A stretch of 64,000 nucleotides of DNA from positions 310,001-374,000 of the forward strand of contig VJWN01000004.1 of the NCBI GenBank assembly GCA_007644065.1, given 5' to 3'. The translations under genes and the position numbers were made by a program. Shown piece by piece: positions 9,328 to 20,813 of the stretch. A model generated the notes under the pieces. It was not told where the DNA came from. It did no database searches and worked only from the letters and a program-made list of their open reading frames with translations. Position 1 is the stretch's first letter. Every line of letters starts with the position of its first letter. This DNA comes from Margaritispora aquatica (lineage: Eukaryota > Ascomycota > Leotiomycetes > Helotiales > Discinellaceae).

Positions 9328-12300
9328 ATGGTGACGGCTTTGAATATGGGTTCTCAGGCTACTGCTGAACCTCAGAATGGTTATGGGGAGTCTTTTCAAC
9401 CCCCAGTCATGCGAGACCAGGAATCTGAGCCTGAATACTTCAGTAGACCTCCGAATGGACACGCAAGATCCTCAAAATTCCCTCGTGTAGTCATTGAGGA
9501 TGTGGTTCAGCTTCCTTCTCCGTCACCAACGCCATCGCCTCTCAGCTCTTCGCCGTCTCTGGTGGTGATCGACTCATCAGGAGAATATACAGGAACTCTG
9601 TCATCAGTCACAAATGACCACCGATATTCTGGGTCTTTTGAAAAGACGACATCTGTGTCTTTGCAAAACGAAAAGGATCCTGTTATCCTGTCTTCGCCTT
9701 TGCCCATCTCAAAGGAAATGCCATCACATGAACTCCACGCCATCCCGGAAGAGAAGGTAACCAAAACTCGGAAAATGTCGACGGGAAAGAAGCTTGAAGT
9801 GTTGAAGCTGAGTGCATCTGAGATGGAGGAACTCACTTCAACACTAGAGTCATTGCCGGTGGCATCGCCTAGGAAAATTTCTACCTCCGGGCTATCCTCT
9901 CTGGCGCCATCTCCTGTCTTTGAGAGAAGAGGCTCCACATCTGAGACTAGTAATTTGGATAGTGAGATACAAAAATCTCAACGCCGAAAAATTAGCGGGT
10001 CTGAGTCATCAAATGTTGCCCCAGAGATATTGAGCGAACGTCGAAATGGTCCTGATGCAACACCGACTGGACCTGTTCGACGCCCCATAGCTGCCGCTCG
10101 TGGCTTCTCTGTTCAGCCAGTCCCAAGTGGACGGATGTCTTCATATACGAAGCCAAACCCAGGGCAAATCTCTCCGAAACGAAAGCCTTTGCCGTCTGGT
10201 GCAAGACCAGAACCTCTAGATTTTAGTCATTCTTCCATGAAGGCCTCGAACAAGGCTATAGATATCGACCCTCCTTCACCAATACCTCAGACTATCCCTT
10301 TACCACCTATGTCAATACCAACCTATCTGCAACTTGAGTTATCTTCGGCTAGGCCTTCACCACTGTACATATATCGATCGGCAGCAACAGAATATCCTTA
10401 TGAATCTTCGAAGGTCAAGTTTGAGCGTCTCATTAATTTTCTCAAATTGCCGCCACAGCTTGAGCAGGTGATGTATTTTGGGACTTTGTCTTGTCTAGAT
10501 GCCTGGCTTTACACCTTTACTATCCTACCATTGCGATTCTTCAAGGCGATTGGCGTCTTAGTTCAATGGTGGGGCCAGGTATTGGCACGGGAAGCCCGTT
10601 TCATCTCGGGATTCATCTATCATGGATCAGGACGAATGTGGCATCGGCGGCGTGAGCGTGGGAACAGCGCAGGCTCTGCAAATAGATCTCGAAGCGTATC
10701 CCAAGTGCGAAGGCCGACAGCATCAACAGCTCCATCCTACGTATCACAGCAAGGGAGAATTGCGGAGGATCCTAATGCTGTGATAGATCAGCTGAAGACT
10801 GAGCTGGAGCGTAAATCACGACAAGGGTGGGGAAGGAGACATCGAAGAACGAAATCACAACCTTCTTCATTATCATCGTATCATAAGGCTGATATTCTGC
10901 AAGGTGCTGTGATTATATGCAGTTGCATGATTTTGATGAAACTCGATGCGAGTAGGATGTACCATAGTATCAGAGGTCAAGCAGCAATGAAGCTCTATGT
11001 GATTTTCAATGTGCTTGAAGTAAGTTTTTAACCTTTGGGGTAGCAAAATACTTACATGCTTTAGGTGTGCGATAAGCTTTTATCTGCTTTAGGTCAAGAT
11101 ATCCTTGAATGCCTGTTCTCAAATGAGACTCTGGATCGAGATAGCTATGGCAGAAGCAAAATTCTTCGACCTTTAGGAATGTTTGCCTTAGCTCTCATCT
11201 ACAACGTTATCCATGCCGCTGCTCTGTTCTACCAGGTCATCACTTTGAATGTGGCTGTTAATTCATACTCCAATGCACTGTTAACACTTCTCTTATCCAA
11301 TCAATTTGTTGAGATCAAGTCGACAGTCTTCAAAAAGATAGAGAAAGACAATCTGTTCCAGCTTACTTGCGCAGATATCGTTGAAAGGTTCCAGCTTTGG
11401 TTAATGCTGATGATTATTGCCTTCAGGAATATCGTTGAAGTTGGTGGGCTTAGCTTTCTGAGCGCTGTGGCTGAAAGCGACTCTGTACGCGATGCACAAC
11501 GAAATAGCTCGATTCTTCCGAACAGTTTTACAATCCTACCAAGTTGGACTGGGGAAGTTTTGTCTCCGTTTCTTTTGGTTCTTGGTAGTGAAATGCTTGT
11601 GGATTGGGTCAAGCATTCATATATCAACAAATTTAACAACATCAAACCTGCTATCTACCAACGCTATTTGGATGTCTTAGCTAAAGATTATTACACCAAT
11701 GTAAGCATCAGCAGAGATGAACAAAACCACACTAACCCTTGCAGGCATTTGTCAATCAAAATCTAGTCAAAAGACTTGGACTACCTGTCATTCCACTATC
11801 ATGCCTGTTCATCAGATCTTCCGTTCAGACATACCACATGTTCCTCGCAACTCATCTACCCTCGCCGATAGCATCTACTGCCACGTCTCTCTCACTTGAG
11901 GACTCCACCTCCGCCTCTCCCGCGACAACAGCAGCCCTGGAGCATTTCGACAACATTATCCGTCGTGCACTCGGCCGATCCACATTCGGCATACCTGATC
12001 CAACAGCCACGAATCCATGGTATCTCCCCAGCGCAGACGATGTTATAGCTGCTCTCACCATGCTCATATTCTTCCTTGGTGCCTTCCTCGTCCTCCTTGC
12101 CTGCAAGCTCGTGCTCGGCATGCTACTTCTCAAGTTTGCTCGTAACAGGTATCGCGATATGAAGCAGCGCGAAAATGCCAGCTATGACACGCAAGGCAAA
12201 AGACTTGGCGGGTGGGGCATGACTGAGGTTGATGATGATAAGAAGCGTTGGATCTATGATGATGATCAAGAGAAGTTGAGGAAGAATAAGGAGAAGGAGA

Positions 12301-12386
12301 AAGCTTGGAAGGAGAAGAATGAGAAAAGTGGTGGGACAGACTATGACAAGATTAGTAGGTATGAGTTGGTGAAGAGGATATGGTAA
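9328..12386 (+). CDS. TAPT1/Emp65-family integral membrane protein
   Basis: Inferred exons: 9328-11019, 11065-11700, 11745-12386 (989 aa), with introns of 45 and 44 nt. The first third is Ser/Pro-rich and looks disordered. The conserved region starts at YLQLELSSARPSPLYIYRSA and includes KFERLINFLKLPPQLEQVMYFG, then CDKLLSALGQDILECLFS, several hydrophobic membrane segments, and a conserved block at VEIKSTVFKKIEKDNLFQL. This is the signature of the eukaryotic TAPT1 family; yeast Emp65 works with Slp1 in the ER membrane to protect soluble proteins from degradation. The C-terminus ends in a highly charged Lys/Glu/Asp-rich tail after a last hydrophobic segment (FLGAFLVLLACKLVLGMLLL). ATG 9346 is an alternative start. 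Confidence 0.88.
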
Positions 12387-12803
12387 GCTTTGGCTTGCTA
12401 CGAAGTATACTTGCTTCAAAAAATTGGACATCCAGTTGCCAACCTTAACGCTAACTCTCATATCACGTGCTATTTCCAGCTTGGAGATTTGAGCATCATC
12501 TTGTCTGGATTCAAATATGAAGTGAAATATGGATCTATCCTTTAGCTTTAACTCTCTTTCCTTTGCCTCCAAAGGCGCCAATGAAAGCAAACTCTCATCG
12601 TATGTCTTAGTCATACCTTCCCTCACGAGCCTGAATCCAAAGTGGGATATCGGGGCGTGAGCAGAAAAGTAGCTACCCGTCAAGCAAGAAAGCATTGCAT
12701 CCATCTCTCTTCAACGGACATTTTTCTCAAACAGCTACTGCAATTCATACCTCGCCTCTTGTTTCTCGTTTTATCCCCAGATTGAGAGTTTCACTACATC
12801 ACC
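12387..12803. other. Intergenic, upstream of SMP-30-like gene
   Basis: 417 bp between two plus-strand genes. Nothing coding is recognised. The segment before the next ATG is CT-rich, as in many fungal promoters. Confidence 0.55.
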
Positions 12804-14419
12804 ATGTCTCAATCAGAATCCAAAGTCCATTCCGGAGGCTCATCCTACTACACTCCTCCAACAGGCCCTATGAACTTAGGCGAAGCGCCTATCTACCGCT
12901 CTTCAGACCACACACTGCACTGGCTAGACGTGCTGTCTACGCCCTCCGTGCTGCATGTCCTCGCTCTCCCATCATCCCCCTCACCTTCCCCATCCCCATC
13001 CTCATTCTCACCCTTACCTCTCGCAGCCGGCATCAAAGCAAAAGCCCTCTCCCTCCCGGAGAGCGTCTCAGTCGCCTATTTCCGGGAGAACAAGCAAGGA
13101 AGCTATATCTGTGCATACTACGCAGGGATCGCGTTCCTCGATGAGGCGACGGGAGAGTTGGAGGTGTTGAAGGAGATTATACCTAGCGAGGAGAGGGGAT
13201 TGAGGAGGTTTAATGATGGTGGTGTGGATGCCAAGGGCAGGTTTTGGGCAGCTGAGATTGATAACTTGGTTAGTTTGTTTTCTCTGTTGCGTCACGTTCC
13301 GTTTGGGCTTGGGTTTGAGGAGGCGTTTGGATGTTTTGTGCGTGTACGTGTACATGTGTGATGAGAGACGGAGACGGAGAAGGATATCAGATTTTGCTTC
13401 ATGGATAGTTAGCGAGAGGAGCTAGGAACTGAAAACGGAGAAGCGATGGTATGATATGGTATGGTACTGAGATATCAACTAACTCCATAACGAAAAGGCA
13501 ACGACCTACCCCCTAGGCCAACTCCCCGCCTCTTACGGTCCTCCTCGCGGTAGACTATGGCGCTACGACCCCGATGGCTCGCTTCACGAGATGGCATCTG
13601 GTCTCATTTGCGGTAATGGCGTAGAATGGAGTCCTGACAACAAGACTTGTAAGTTCAGACCTCATTCTCCCATTCACTCATGCAGTTTGACCCTACCCTA
13701 TCGTAAAAGAGAAGCGAGAGTGATGATTGGGGAAGGGAAATGGTGATGACGACGCTGACATGGGATGAAGTCTACCTAAACGACAGCATGGGCCAAAAGA
13801 CCTACGCCTACGATTTTGACCTCGAGAGTGGTGAGATCAACAATAAGCGAGTCTTGATCAACTATGTAGGGACGAGTGGAGAGCCGGATGGGCTGGTTGT
13901 TGAGTAGGTTTTTGCCCTCAATTTTCAAATTTTCTGATCTCTGTTCCATTTATCTATGTATTCCCTTCCCTCTCGTATCTTGTGTTCGTGCTAGCTTTCA
14001 CGCTACTCCATTGCTGAATTCAGTGATCTGATTTGACATCGCTTGATTCTCACTCTCTAAGTATAAATACTGATCAGGTGTCCTCGCAAATAGCTCAGCG
14101 GGAAACCTCTACACAGCAGTCTACGGCTCCAACACCGTCCGTAAGTCCTTCTTTGCCTCCTTCCTATCCCTCCAACCACAATACTTACACGAACCCAGGA
14201 ATCCACTCGTCCCTCGGCGTACACCTCCAAAGCATCACCTTCACTGCAAAAAACCTCACCTGTCCCACTTGGGGTGGCCCAGACCTCCGTACACTGTATG
14301 TGACGTCTGGAAGGAGGGAACTTGAAAATCCTGCTGATGAGGGGGGAGCCGTGTTTGCTTGTCAGGTTGAGATGGAGGATGGTGTTATGGGGGTGGGGAA
14401 GCGGGAGTTTGCCGGTTAG
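12804..14419 (+). CDS. SMP-30/gluconolactonase/LRE-family hydrolase
   Basis: Inferred exons: 12804-13268, 13498-13648, 13771-13903, 14094-14140, 14199-14419 (338 aa). The model keeps the three metal and active-site regions of this six-bladed beta-propeller family: LGEAPIYRSSDHTLHWLDV near the N-terminus (Glu ligand), GLICGNGVEWSPDNKTFYLND (Asn ligand) and GEPDGLVVDSAGNLYTAVYG (Asp ligand). Members hydrolyse sugar lactones or related cyclic esters using a divalent metal. Introns 1-3 are long for this window (229, 122 and 190 nt). The acceptor of intron 3 (CAAATAG, 14093) was chosen because it restores VVDSAGNLY; the nearer AG at 14086 breaks the frame. No signal peptide, so probably cytosolic. 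Start context TCACCATG is good. Confidence 0.85.
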
Positions 14420-16759
14420 CTTAAGATGATGAGTGGCTCGGCTTGGGTGCTGTGGTTGTGGGTTGGGTGGCTAACGGATGACTGTAATCAACGAAGATCT
14501 TCATATTTGATACTTTGAGCTGATTGAGTGACTGTGATAGCTGGCGCTGGACACACTAACGCCATGGCAGTAATATACGTCGTTGCCACCAAAACGGAGA
14601 CACTCCTCGAGCATGACGCTAGTTGAGCAGATGACAAGGTCATTAATGAGGTCGCAGTTGGACTGAACATTGTCGTGGGCGCTGGTGCTGTGGTAGAGAT
14701 ACGCAAGCACCTGCACATAGAAGCTGCACTGGATGAGGCATACAAATCGTGCTCCATTCTTACTCGTGTCATAGCCAAGTCCGCCACGACCGGTGTAGGA
14801 GCAGAGCATAGAGAGCTAGCGCCTTAACGGGATGCATGGAAGCATCATCTCTCGAGATTGTTACTGTTCCTGCAGACTGCGAGGGGGGCTGTAAGCAACT
14901 GGTAACCAGGTGGAGGAGGCTCCCCCCACGGAGGAGGGGAGGTTGAAGTCTTCATTTTAGCGAAGGAATGAGCTAGAAGATAAGAGGGAGAATAAGTGAT
15001 GTATCAGCGGACTGTGTGCTTTAGCTTTGGCAGCTGAGAATACAAGAAAAAAAGCAAAGAATGCCAATTGTGGAAAGGGAGTCTGAAATGGATTCAGCCA
15101 ATGTCTTGGGTGAAGTAGAAGTGAAGTAGATGATGAGACAGGGGTAGCATCACGAGATGATGACAAACATCAACAGATGTAAGGTAACTAACTACCTAGA
15201 CCTCAGGAAACAGTCATAAGGAGAATAAATTGTAGTCCAGACGTAAAGACATACAATGCAAAAAAGTTGACATTAAACGACCTGAGACAAGATGCAAAGA
15301 TAATATCATAAAAGTGGATGTATGGCGATTGAAAATGATTGCAATTGACATGGTGAAGGATCGGGACTGAACAAAGAGTGACTGATTATGTGCAAAACCT
15401 ACCCTATTAGACGTAAATTGTTGAAGATCCGTGTCGATAAGCCATAAGGCTGCGTCTATAAAGCTATTATAATAGTAACTAGTAACAAAGATGGCGATGG
15501 AAATCGGGATGAAAAATGAGGTATCGTTATTGACAAGAACAGGGACATGGAGAGGATGGTGTAAAGTCTGTATACTGTAGATACCTCGATATAGACTATG
15601 CTAGTCCCATTAAGAAAGAAAAAAAAACTTGTCATAGCAGAAGCCGAGACACTAGTAAGGTAGTACTGGCTGAGCTGTTTTTCAGTAGTGGACTTTGGTG
15701 TTAAATCTATACAAAGAATAAGGTATAAGTAACTTAAATGCTAGTAAAGCCATTATTTGTTCAGCCTGATATGAAAACAAACCCAATTCGAACGACCAGG
15801 GACGCGAGAGTATAAGGATGAATGACACTAACCAGCCCTTCGCATAAGTAATCCGGCCTCGAGATCTTTAAATCTCATTGACTGGTTATCACATCGAGAC
15901 CACAGCACAGCACAACATCATGTCATTGAATTCGACTTGGAAAATCACCCTCTTCGTGTATTTATACATCTAACCAACAATCCATGCTTCCAAATATACA
16001 CCTATGAGCTGTGCCCGAAAAAATCAACTGATTACGGTGCAGTGAAGGGAAGCTTTCCAATGCACCCAATAATCCTGCTAAACCCAACCCAATCCAACGC
16101 AACCCAAACCAGCTCAGCCATCGAAGATATCCCGTTGTTTCTCTTTTCCCCTCACCCATCTCATCTAGTCTGACTTCTTCCATCTTTTGACCCAAAGTAG
16201 CCACGATATGCTATTCCTCGATTAGCCATCCATCATCCAAACCATGCCCCAGTCTCCAGAGCTCCATCTACCCGACTGTCAAAGCAAACATCTTCCTAGA
16301 TACCTTCTTTGGTACAGCGCATAAATTCCATCGCCTACTTGTACAATAACAACATTATCATGATCCCATCATCCATCATCATTCATTGCGGTTCGTGGCT
16401 CATGGCTCGTACCATCATCCCACCATCCGTTGTTGAACGAGCAAAATAGGTAAAGCTCATCGAAGCTCCCTGTGATACAGACACGCAAAGCACAACACGA
16501 AAAACTATGCCCGCTATGCAACCAAAAAGACAACAACAATTAATCCCCTAGCCTTGGCCCTATCACTATTAATGTTTCTCTTTCAGCCGGCTAACAATTG
16601 ATGGGGGCAAACATGGAAAGCAGTAGAACCACCTCTAAAAAGGGTATCGTAAACATATGCACATGCGCATACAAATGCATACAAAAAAAATCTCCACATC
16701 TGAATAAAAACAAAAACGAAAAAAATCTCTGAGATGAAACCAGAACCAACAAAAGTCAA
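14420..16759. other. Gene-poor region
   Basis: About 2.3 kb, containing the Cys-rich ORF at 14501-14809 and otherwise AT-rich DNA without credible coding frames. The right end is the 3' flank of the minus-strand phytochrome gene. Confidence 0.5.
14501..14809 (-). CDS. Orphan Cys-rich ORF (possible gene fragment)
   Basis: 102-codon frame from ATG 14809. It has seven Cys, including FVCLIQCSFY, NCDLINDLVICS, EECLRFGG and VYYC, and third codon positions are strongly C/G-rich, as in the real genes here. Upstream in the same frame is a stop directly before CTCTCTATG, preceded by an AG, so this may be the last exon of a spliced gene. An ATG in good context (AAAATGAAG) lies upstream near 14956, but no frame-preserving join gave a signal peptide. 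It resembles small secreted Cys-rich proteins in composition only; I recognise no family. It may equally be a relic. Confidence 0.35.
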   Translation of the reverse strand: MLCSYTGRGGLGYDTSKNGARFVCLIQCSFYVQVLAYLYHSTSAHDNVQSNCDLINDLVICSTSVMLEECLRFGGNDVYYCHGVSVSSASYHSHSISSKYQI

Positions 16760-19700
16760 CTACGTACGATCCGATGCTCTAAATTTAAACCAGCCGCCAT
16801 CCTCCCACTTGATGTTCGGGTATAGCAGGTTCTTGCGGATATTGTCGTCCTGGATAGCCGCCAGGATGGCCTCCAGACGCGTGAAGTCAATGGGCTTGAG
16901 GATCCACCCGTCGAAACCGCTCTCAATGTATTCACTGCACAATTGCTCCGAGAGAGAGGCTGAGACGGCGATGATGGGTATGCGGCCGTAGGACTCGACC
17001 TGTTGAGAAATGGGAGGGGAGTTCTCCTTCTCGTAGGCGCGAATGAGCTTGGTTGCTGCTTTGCCGTCTACGAATGGCATCTGAGAGACTTATTAGCAGA
17101 CGAGGTGACCGAATTTGTCAAAGTAAAGTACCTGGAGATCCATCAGGATTACGTCGTATGTGTCTGGGTACTTTTTGAACGTTTCCGTGCACGCTCGACC
17201 ATCCACTGTTACTTTAACGTCGTGGCCTCTTCTCGTTAGGCGAGTCTCCAGTAAGCGACTATTGAGTGGATTATCCTCGGCTATCAGGATGCTCACTCGG
17301 GCGTAGCTAGGTCCAACAGGTGGGAATGGGAAACGTCCGGTCGTGGGATCAAACGTAGGAGCTGTGGTCATTGCCACGGCTTGAGCCATGGATGATAATG
17401 ATTCAGGACCAGGTGTGAGAGCGTAGTCACGAAGTGACTGTGCGAGAGGAGCACGGATCGGGAGTATCGTGTCACAAGAGTGAGAGCGTTCCAGTACCCC
17501 TGGGGTCGTAGGGATTTTCATAACACCTGCAGAATCTGGAGTCATCATCGGCGGGGTCGGTAATGAATTTTCAGAGTCGTGAGAAGCCTTTCTGATGAGA
17601 TCTGGACGGGCTTTTCTGAATGGTATCTTCACTGATACTTTTGTACCTTTATTCTTCTCGGAAGCGATAGAGATTTGACCGCAATTCAATCGTACAAATC
17701 TTGCTGTCATGGCGAGCCCCAGGCCAAGAGCAACAAGCTCTTGACTGTTTTTGCCGTCATAGAGACCAGTGGCCTGGTTCTCCTCGTCGTCCAAAACTTG
17801 TTCAAATTCTTGAAACAAGCTGTCAAGTTGTACTTCAGTCATGCCTTTTCCATCATCTTGGAAGTACATTTCCACCAGCGTGTTGGCCTCTGTCGTGTTG
17901 ATATGATGCACTAATTGATGTTAGATAACTAAAATAGGGATATGCGACACTTGACCTACACCCAACTGCAACACGCCCGGCTCTTGAATGTTCGATTGCA
18001 TTCGCAAGTAGATTAGAAATGACCTGTCTCAACATGGAAGGATCGCAGCGGACGATAGTTGGCACATTCTGATCATCTTCTAGGACAATCTCAAGATCCT
18101 GTCGAATCGAGCCATCCTGAAATGATGAGATGACCTCCACAATCATTGACTTGAGATCGACGTTATCCTCATGGACCTACATGGATTAGCACATGCTTCA
18201 AGATCGTTGGATCCACGAGTCAGCACGACCAAGTGGGGTGACGTATCAACTTACGCTGAATTCAGAGTCTTCAGCCTCTGTCAAGTTTAATAAATCATTA
18301 ACCTGAAAGACGAGTGACTTGGATGCCTGCAAGGATCTCTGCAGGTGCTGTCTCGCACGTTCGTCCAACACTTCCTCAAGAGCTACTTCAAGGTAGTTAA
18401 TAATGCTGTTCAATGGCGTCCGAACTAAGCTGTATTAGCCATTGATTCTGAATTTTTCGATGATGCATGTACTTGCCTTCGTGACCTGCGTTCCGAATTA
18501 GCAGACGAGTCATGCGGTTCCTCTGCACTATTGCTTCTTTTTGACGCCACACCTCAATGAATCTTCCATACAAAGTACTTAGAACTGCCGCAGATTCGAC
18601 TATACTATAATTAGTCTAAATCAATCACAAAAACCAAAAAAAATGACTAACTTTGGTCTTCGGTCCACTCTCGACTTCTTCCAGAGACATGCTCACTCCA
18701 CCTCCGAAAACTCGCCCGAGGTTGCAGATACGGACCGACACTCTTCTTTTTCTCATACGGATTTCCGGCCCACTGAACTTCCATAGTCTGCCCTTTCCGG
18801 AAGAAAATGAGAAAATCAGATCCTGACAATGCAAGTGGAATGACGAGCATGCCGGATATGATTGCGGATTTGGGATAATGTGGGATATCCGGACAATCTT
18901 TCTTAATGCTTTGAGAGAAGAAGATGTTCGTAAAAGCTTTCTCGCGAATGTACTGTAGAAGAACAATAGCTTCATTGTAGGCAAACAATTTTCCAATCGT
19001 CCTTGCCTCACCCTTGATGGCAAGAAATCCGAAGTCGGCTCCAAACATGTTCAGCAGGTCTCCCGAAGATGCAGCAATGTAGGCTGAGGGTGAGTTCTTT
19101 GGCGGTGAGCTAGATAATGGCTTTCGAGCTTTGATTCTATTGGAGTAAATTAGTTTCTCGATATTGGTACTCGCAAGATCGCCCAGAGCTCGGCAAAGCT
19201 CCCGAACCGGCAAAGATACACGCATGCCACTGCCATAACTGTGACAACTGATCAAGCCCCATAATTTGTTGTCGACGGTGAGTGAAATTGACATTGAGGC
19301 GCGGACGCCCATATTCTCTAGGTATTTGATGTGGATGGGGGAAATTGCTCGCAGGTATGAGTGCTTGAGATCAAGTGGCGTTGCGGCGTCCTCCTTTGTC
19401 CGGCAAACCAACCTCGCCGTCTTTTGATCTCGATCATATAAGACTCGAATTTTATTTATTAGGTACAAATCCCGTGCTTGTTTGGGAATATCAGAAGATG
19501 GAAAATGTAACCCTCGATAGACTGAAGCACGCATTAGCAGGGGCATACAGTTAGAGCAGCCTTGACAGCATGGTAACAAGGCAGTAGTAGCATGATTTCA
19601 CAGCGATATAGATGCACTCACTGTCAGTTGATGCTCGTGCATCAACAATCTCGGCCACCACCTGGCCAGCAGCAGTTTCGTCAAATTGGTAAACCATTAC

Positions 19701-20813
19701 TCGATGGAAGCTTGTCAACTCATACACCAGACCAACAATGATGTCCATAATTTCAGATAACGTTGTTGCGGCAGCAAGCTGATTTTGAATCTCGCACAGT
19801 ACGTGAAAAAGCTCCATGGATCCAATCTGCCGCGAAGTCTCTCTGGCGACTTGTACCGCATGAAGAGGCTTGCTCTTACTTTTGGTAGAGAGAAGTCGTT
19901 CTTCCTCAGTAGCCTGACTATCGATGACCTGAATAGGGTGTTCTGGTAATCCATCTTCCGGGGGATGTCTTGGATTGAAAACATCCTTCTTAAGCTCGAA
20001 CTCGCAAATCACCAGGTTCGACTCGTCAACCAGATGCATTGCAATGAAGCATGAAAGTGGAGCACCAAGTAACGACGTTAAGGACAACGAGAAAACATCT
20101 GGATTTGTCCGTAGACCCCGATCCCTACATTTTAATCCCCGGAAACGTGTGGTGAACTCCTTTTTGTCGCTCTGTATCAACAAATCTGTAAAGCAGCGGA
20201 GCTCAAATAATGCTTCAGGCTGTAGGCCTGTAACACTTTGTGAATTCTCGCTAACCACGCGCACCAGAAATCGACCATTGGGATCTTCTCTAATTGCAAT
20301 CAATGCTCCAAACCCTTGTATGGCACCTGGTATGTGGATTGGCTCCTCCTCACATTTGTATACCTTCTGGTCGCTCTGTACAGGTATGTATTCTGTTGCA
20401 TCGGCAGAGTCGTCGGTTGGTGGTGCGGGAGGGGCTGTACCCTCGCTCGCTACATAGCTAAATGTATTTGAGACGAATCTACCACCGGAGGGTAGAGTCG
20501 TTTGAAGCGATTGTGAGGTGGAAACTTTCGGAGGGTCTGGTATGGGGTCTTCGTCCTGGTTTGTATCCTGCCGCTCGTTGGACTCCCCTTCCTCCTCTTC
20601 GCCCAGCGGTCCTTCCGGAATACTATCAAATCCTTTGCCTGGTGTGATAATTGGAGAGTCGAATGGATCAGGGACTGCGAGGCTTAGTAGTCAACCACAA
20701 ATGCTCAGAGTGCGTGGTAGCTCACCATCTCCAATACTAGAATGTATACGAATTGGAAACACTCTGTGGATTCTGAATGGTGGAGTGGATTTGGTGGACC
20801 TAGTAGTTGTCAT
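16760..20813 (-). CDS. Fungal phytochrome (PAS-GAF-PHY hybrid histidine kinase with receiver)
   Basis: Inferred exons, in transcription order: 20813-20726, 20674-19622, 19521-18652, 18599-18477, 18424-18255, 18176-17960, 17910-17132, 17080-16760 (1206 aa). After an acidic N-terminal extension comes the chromophore-binding PAS motif YKCEEEPIHIPGAIQGFG, with Cys137 as likely biliverdin attachment site. Then come GAF with PSSDIPKQARDLY and HIKYLENMGVRASMSISL, and PHY with WGLISCHSYG. The kinase part has H-box GHEVRTPLNS (His710), N-box LRQVISNLLANAIEHS, G1 DDGKGM and G2 GLGLAM. The C-terminal receiver has phospho-acceptor Asp1098 in VILMDLQMP and the conserved Lys in LKPI. It is a red/far-red light sensor acting through a phosphorelay, with cytosolic and nuclear pools known for FphA-type proteins. 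Intron 4 (18425-18476) has a GC donor and splits the H-box codons HE|V. Confidence 0.93.
18425..18476 (-). other. GC-AG intron within the phytochrome H-box
   Basis: On the minus strand the exon ends CACGAAG and the intron begins GCAAGTACATG. It has a GGCTAATAC branch-like site and ends CAGCTTAG. Splicing gives GHEVRTPLNS; no GT donor does. Confidence 0.8.

Noticed and set aside
14079..14093. Apparent frameshift in the SMP-30-like gene
   Set aside because: Using the AG at 14093 instead of 14086 restores DGLVVDSAGNLY without any frameshift.
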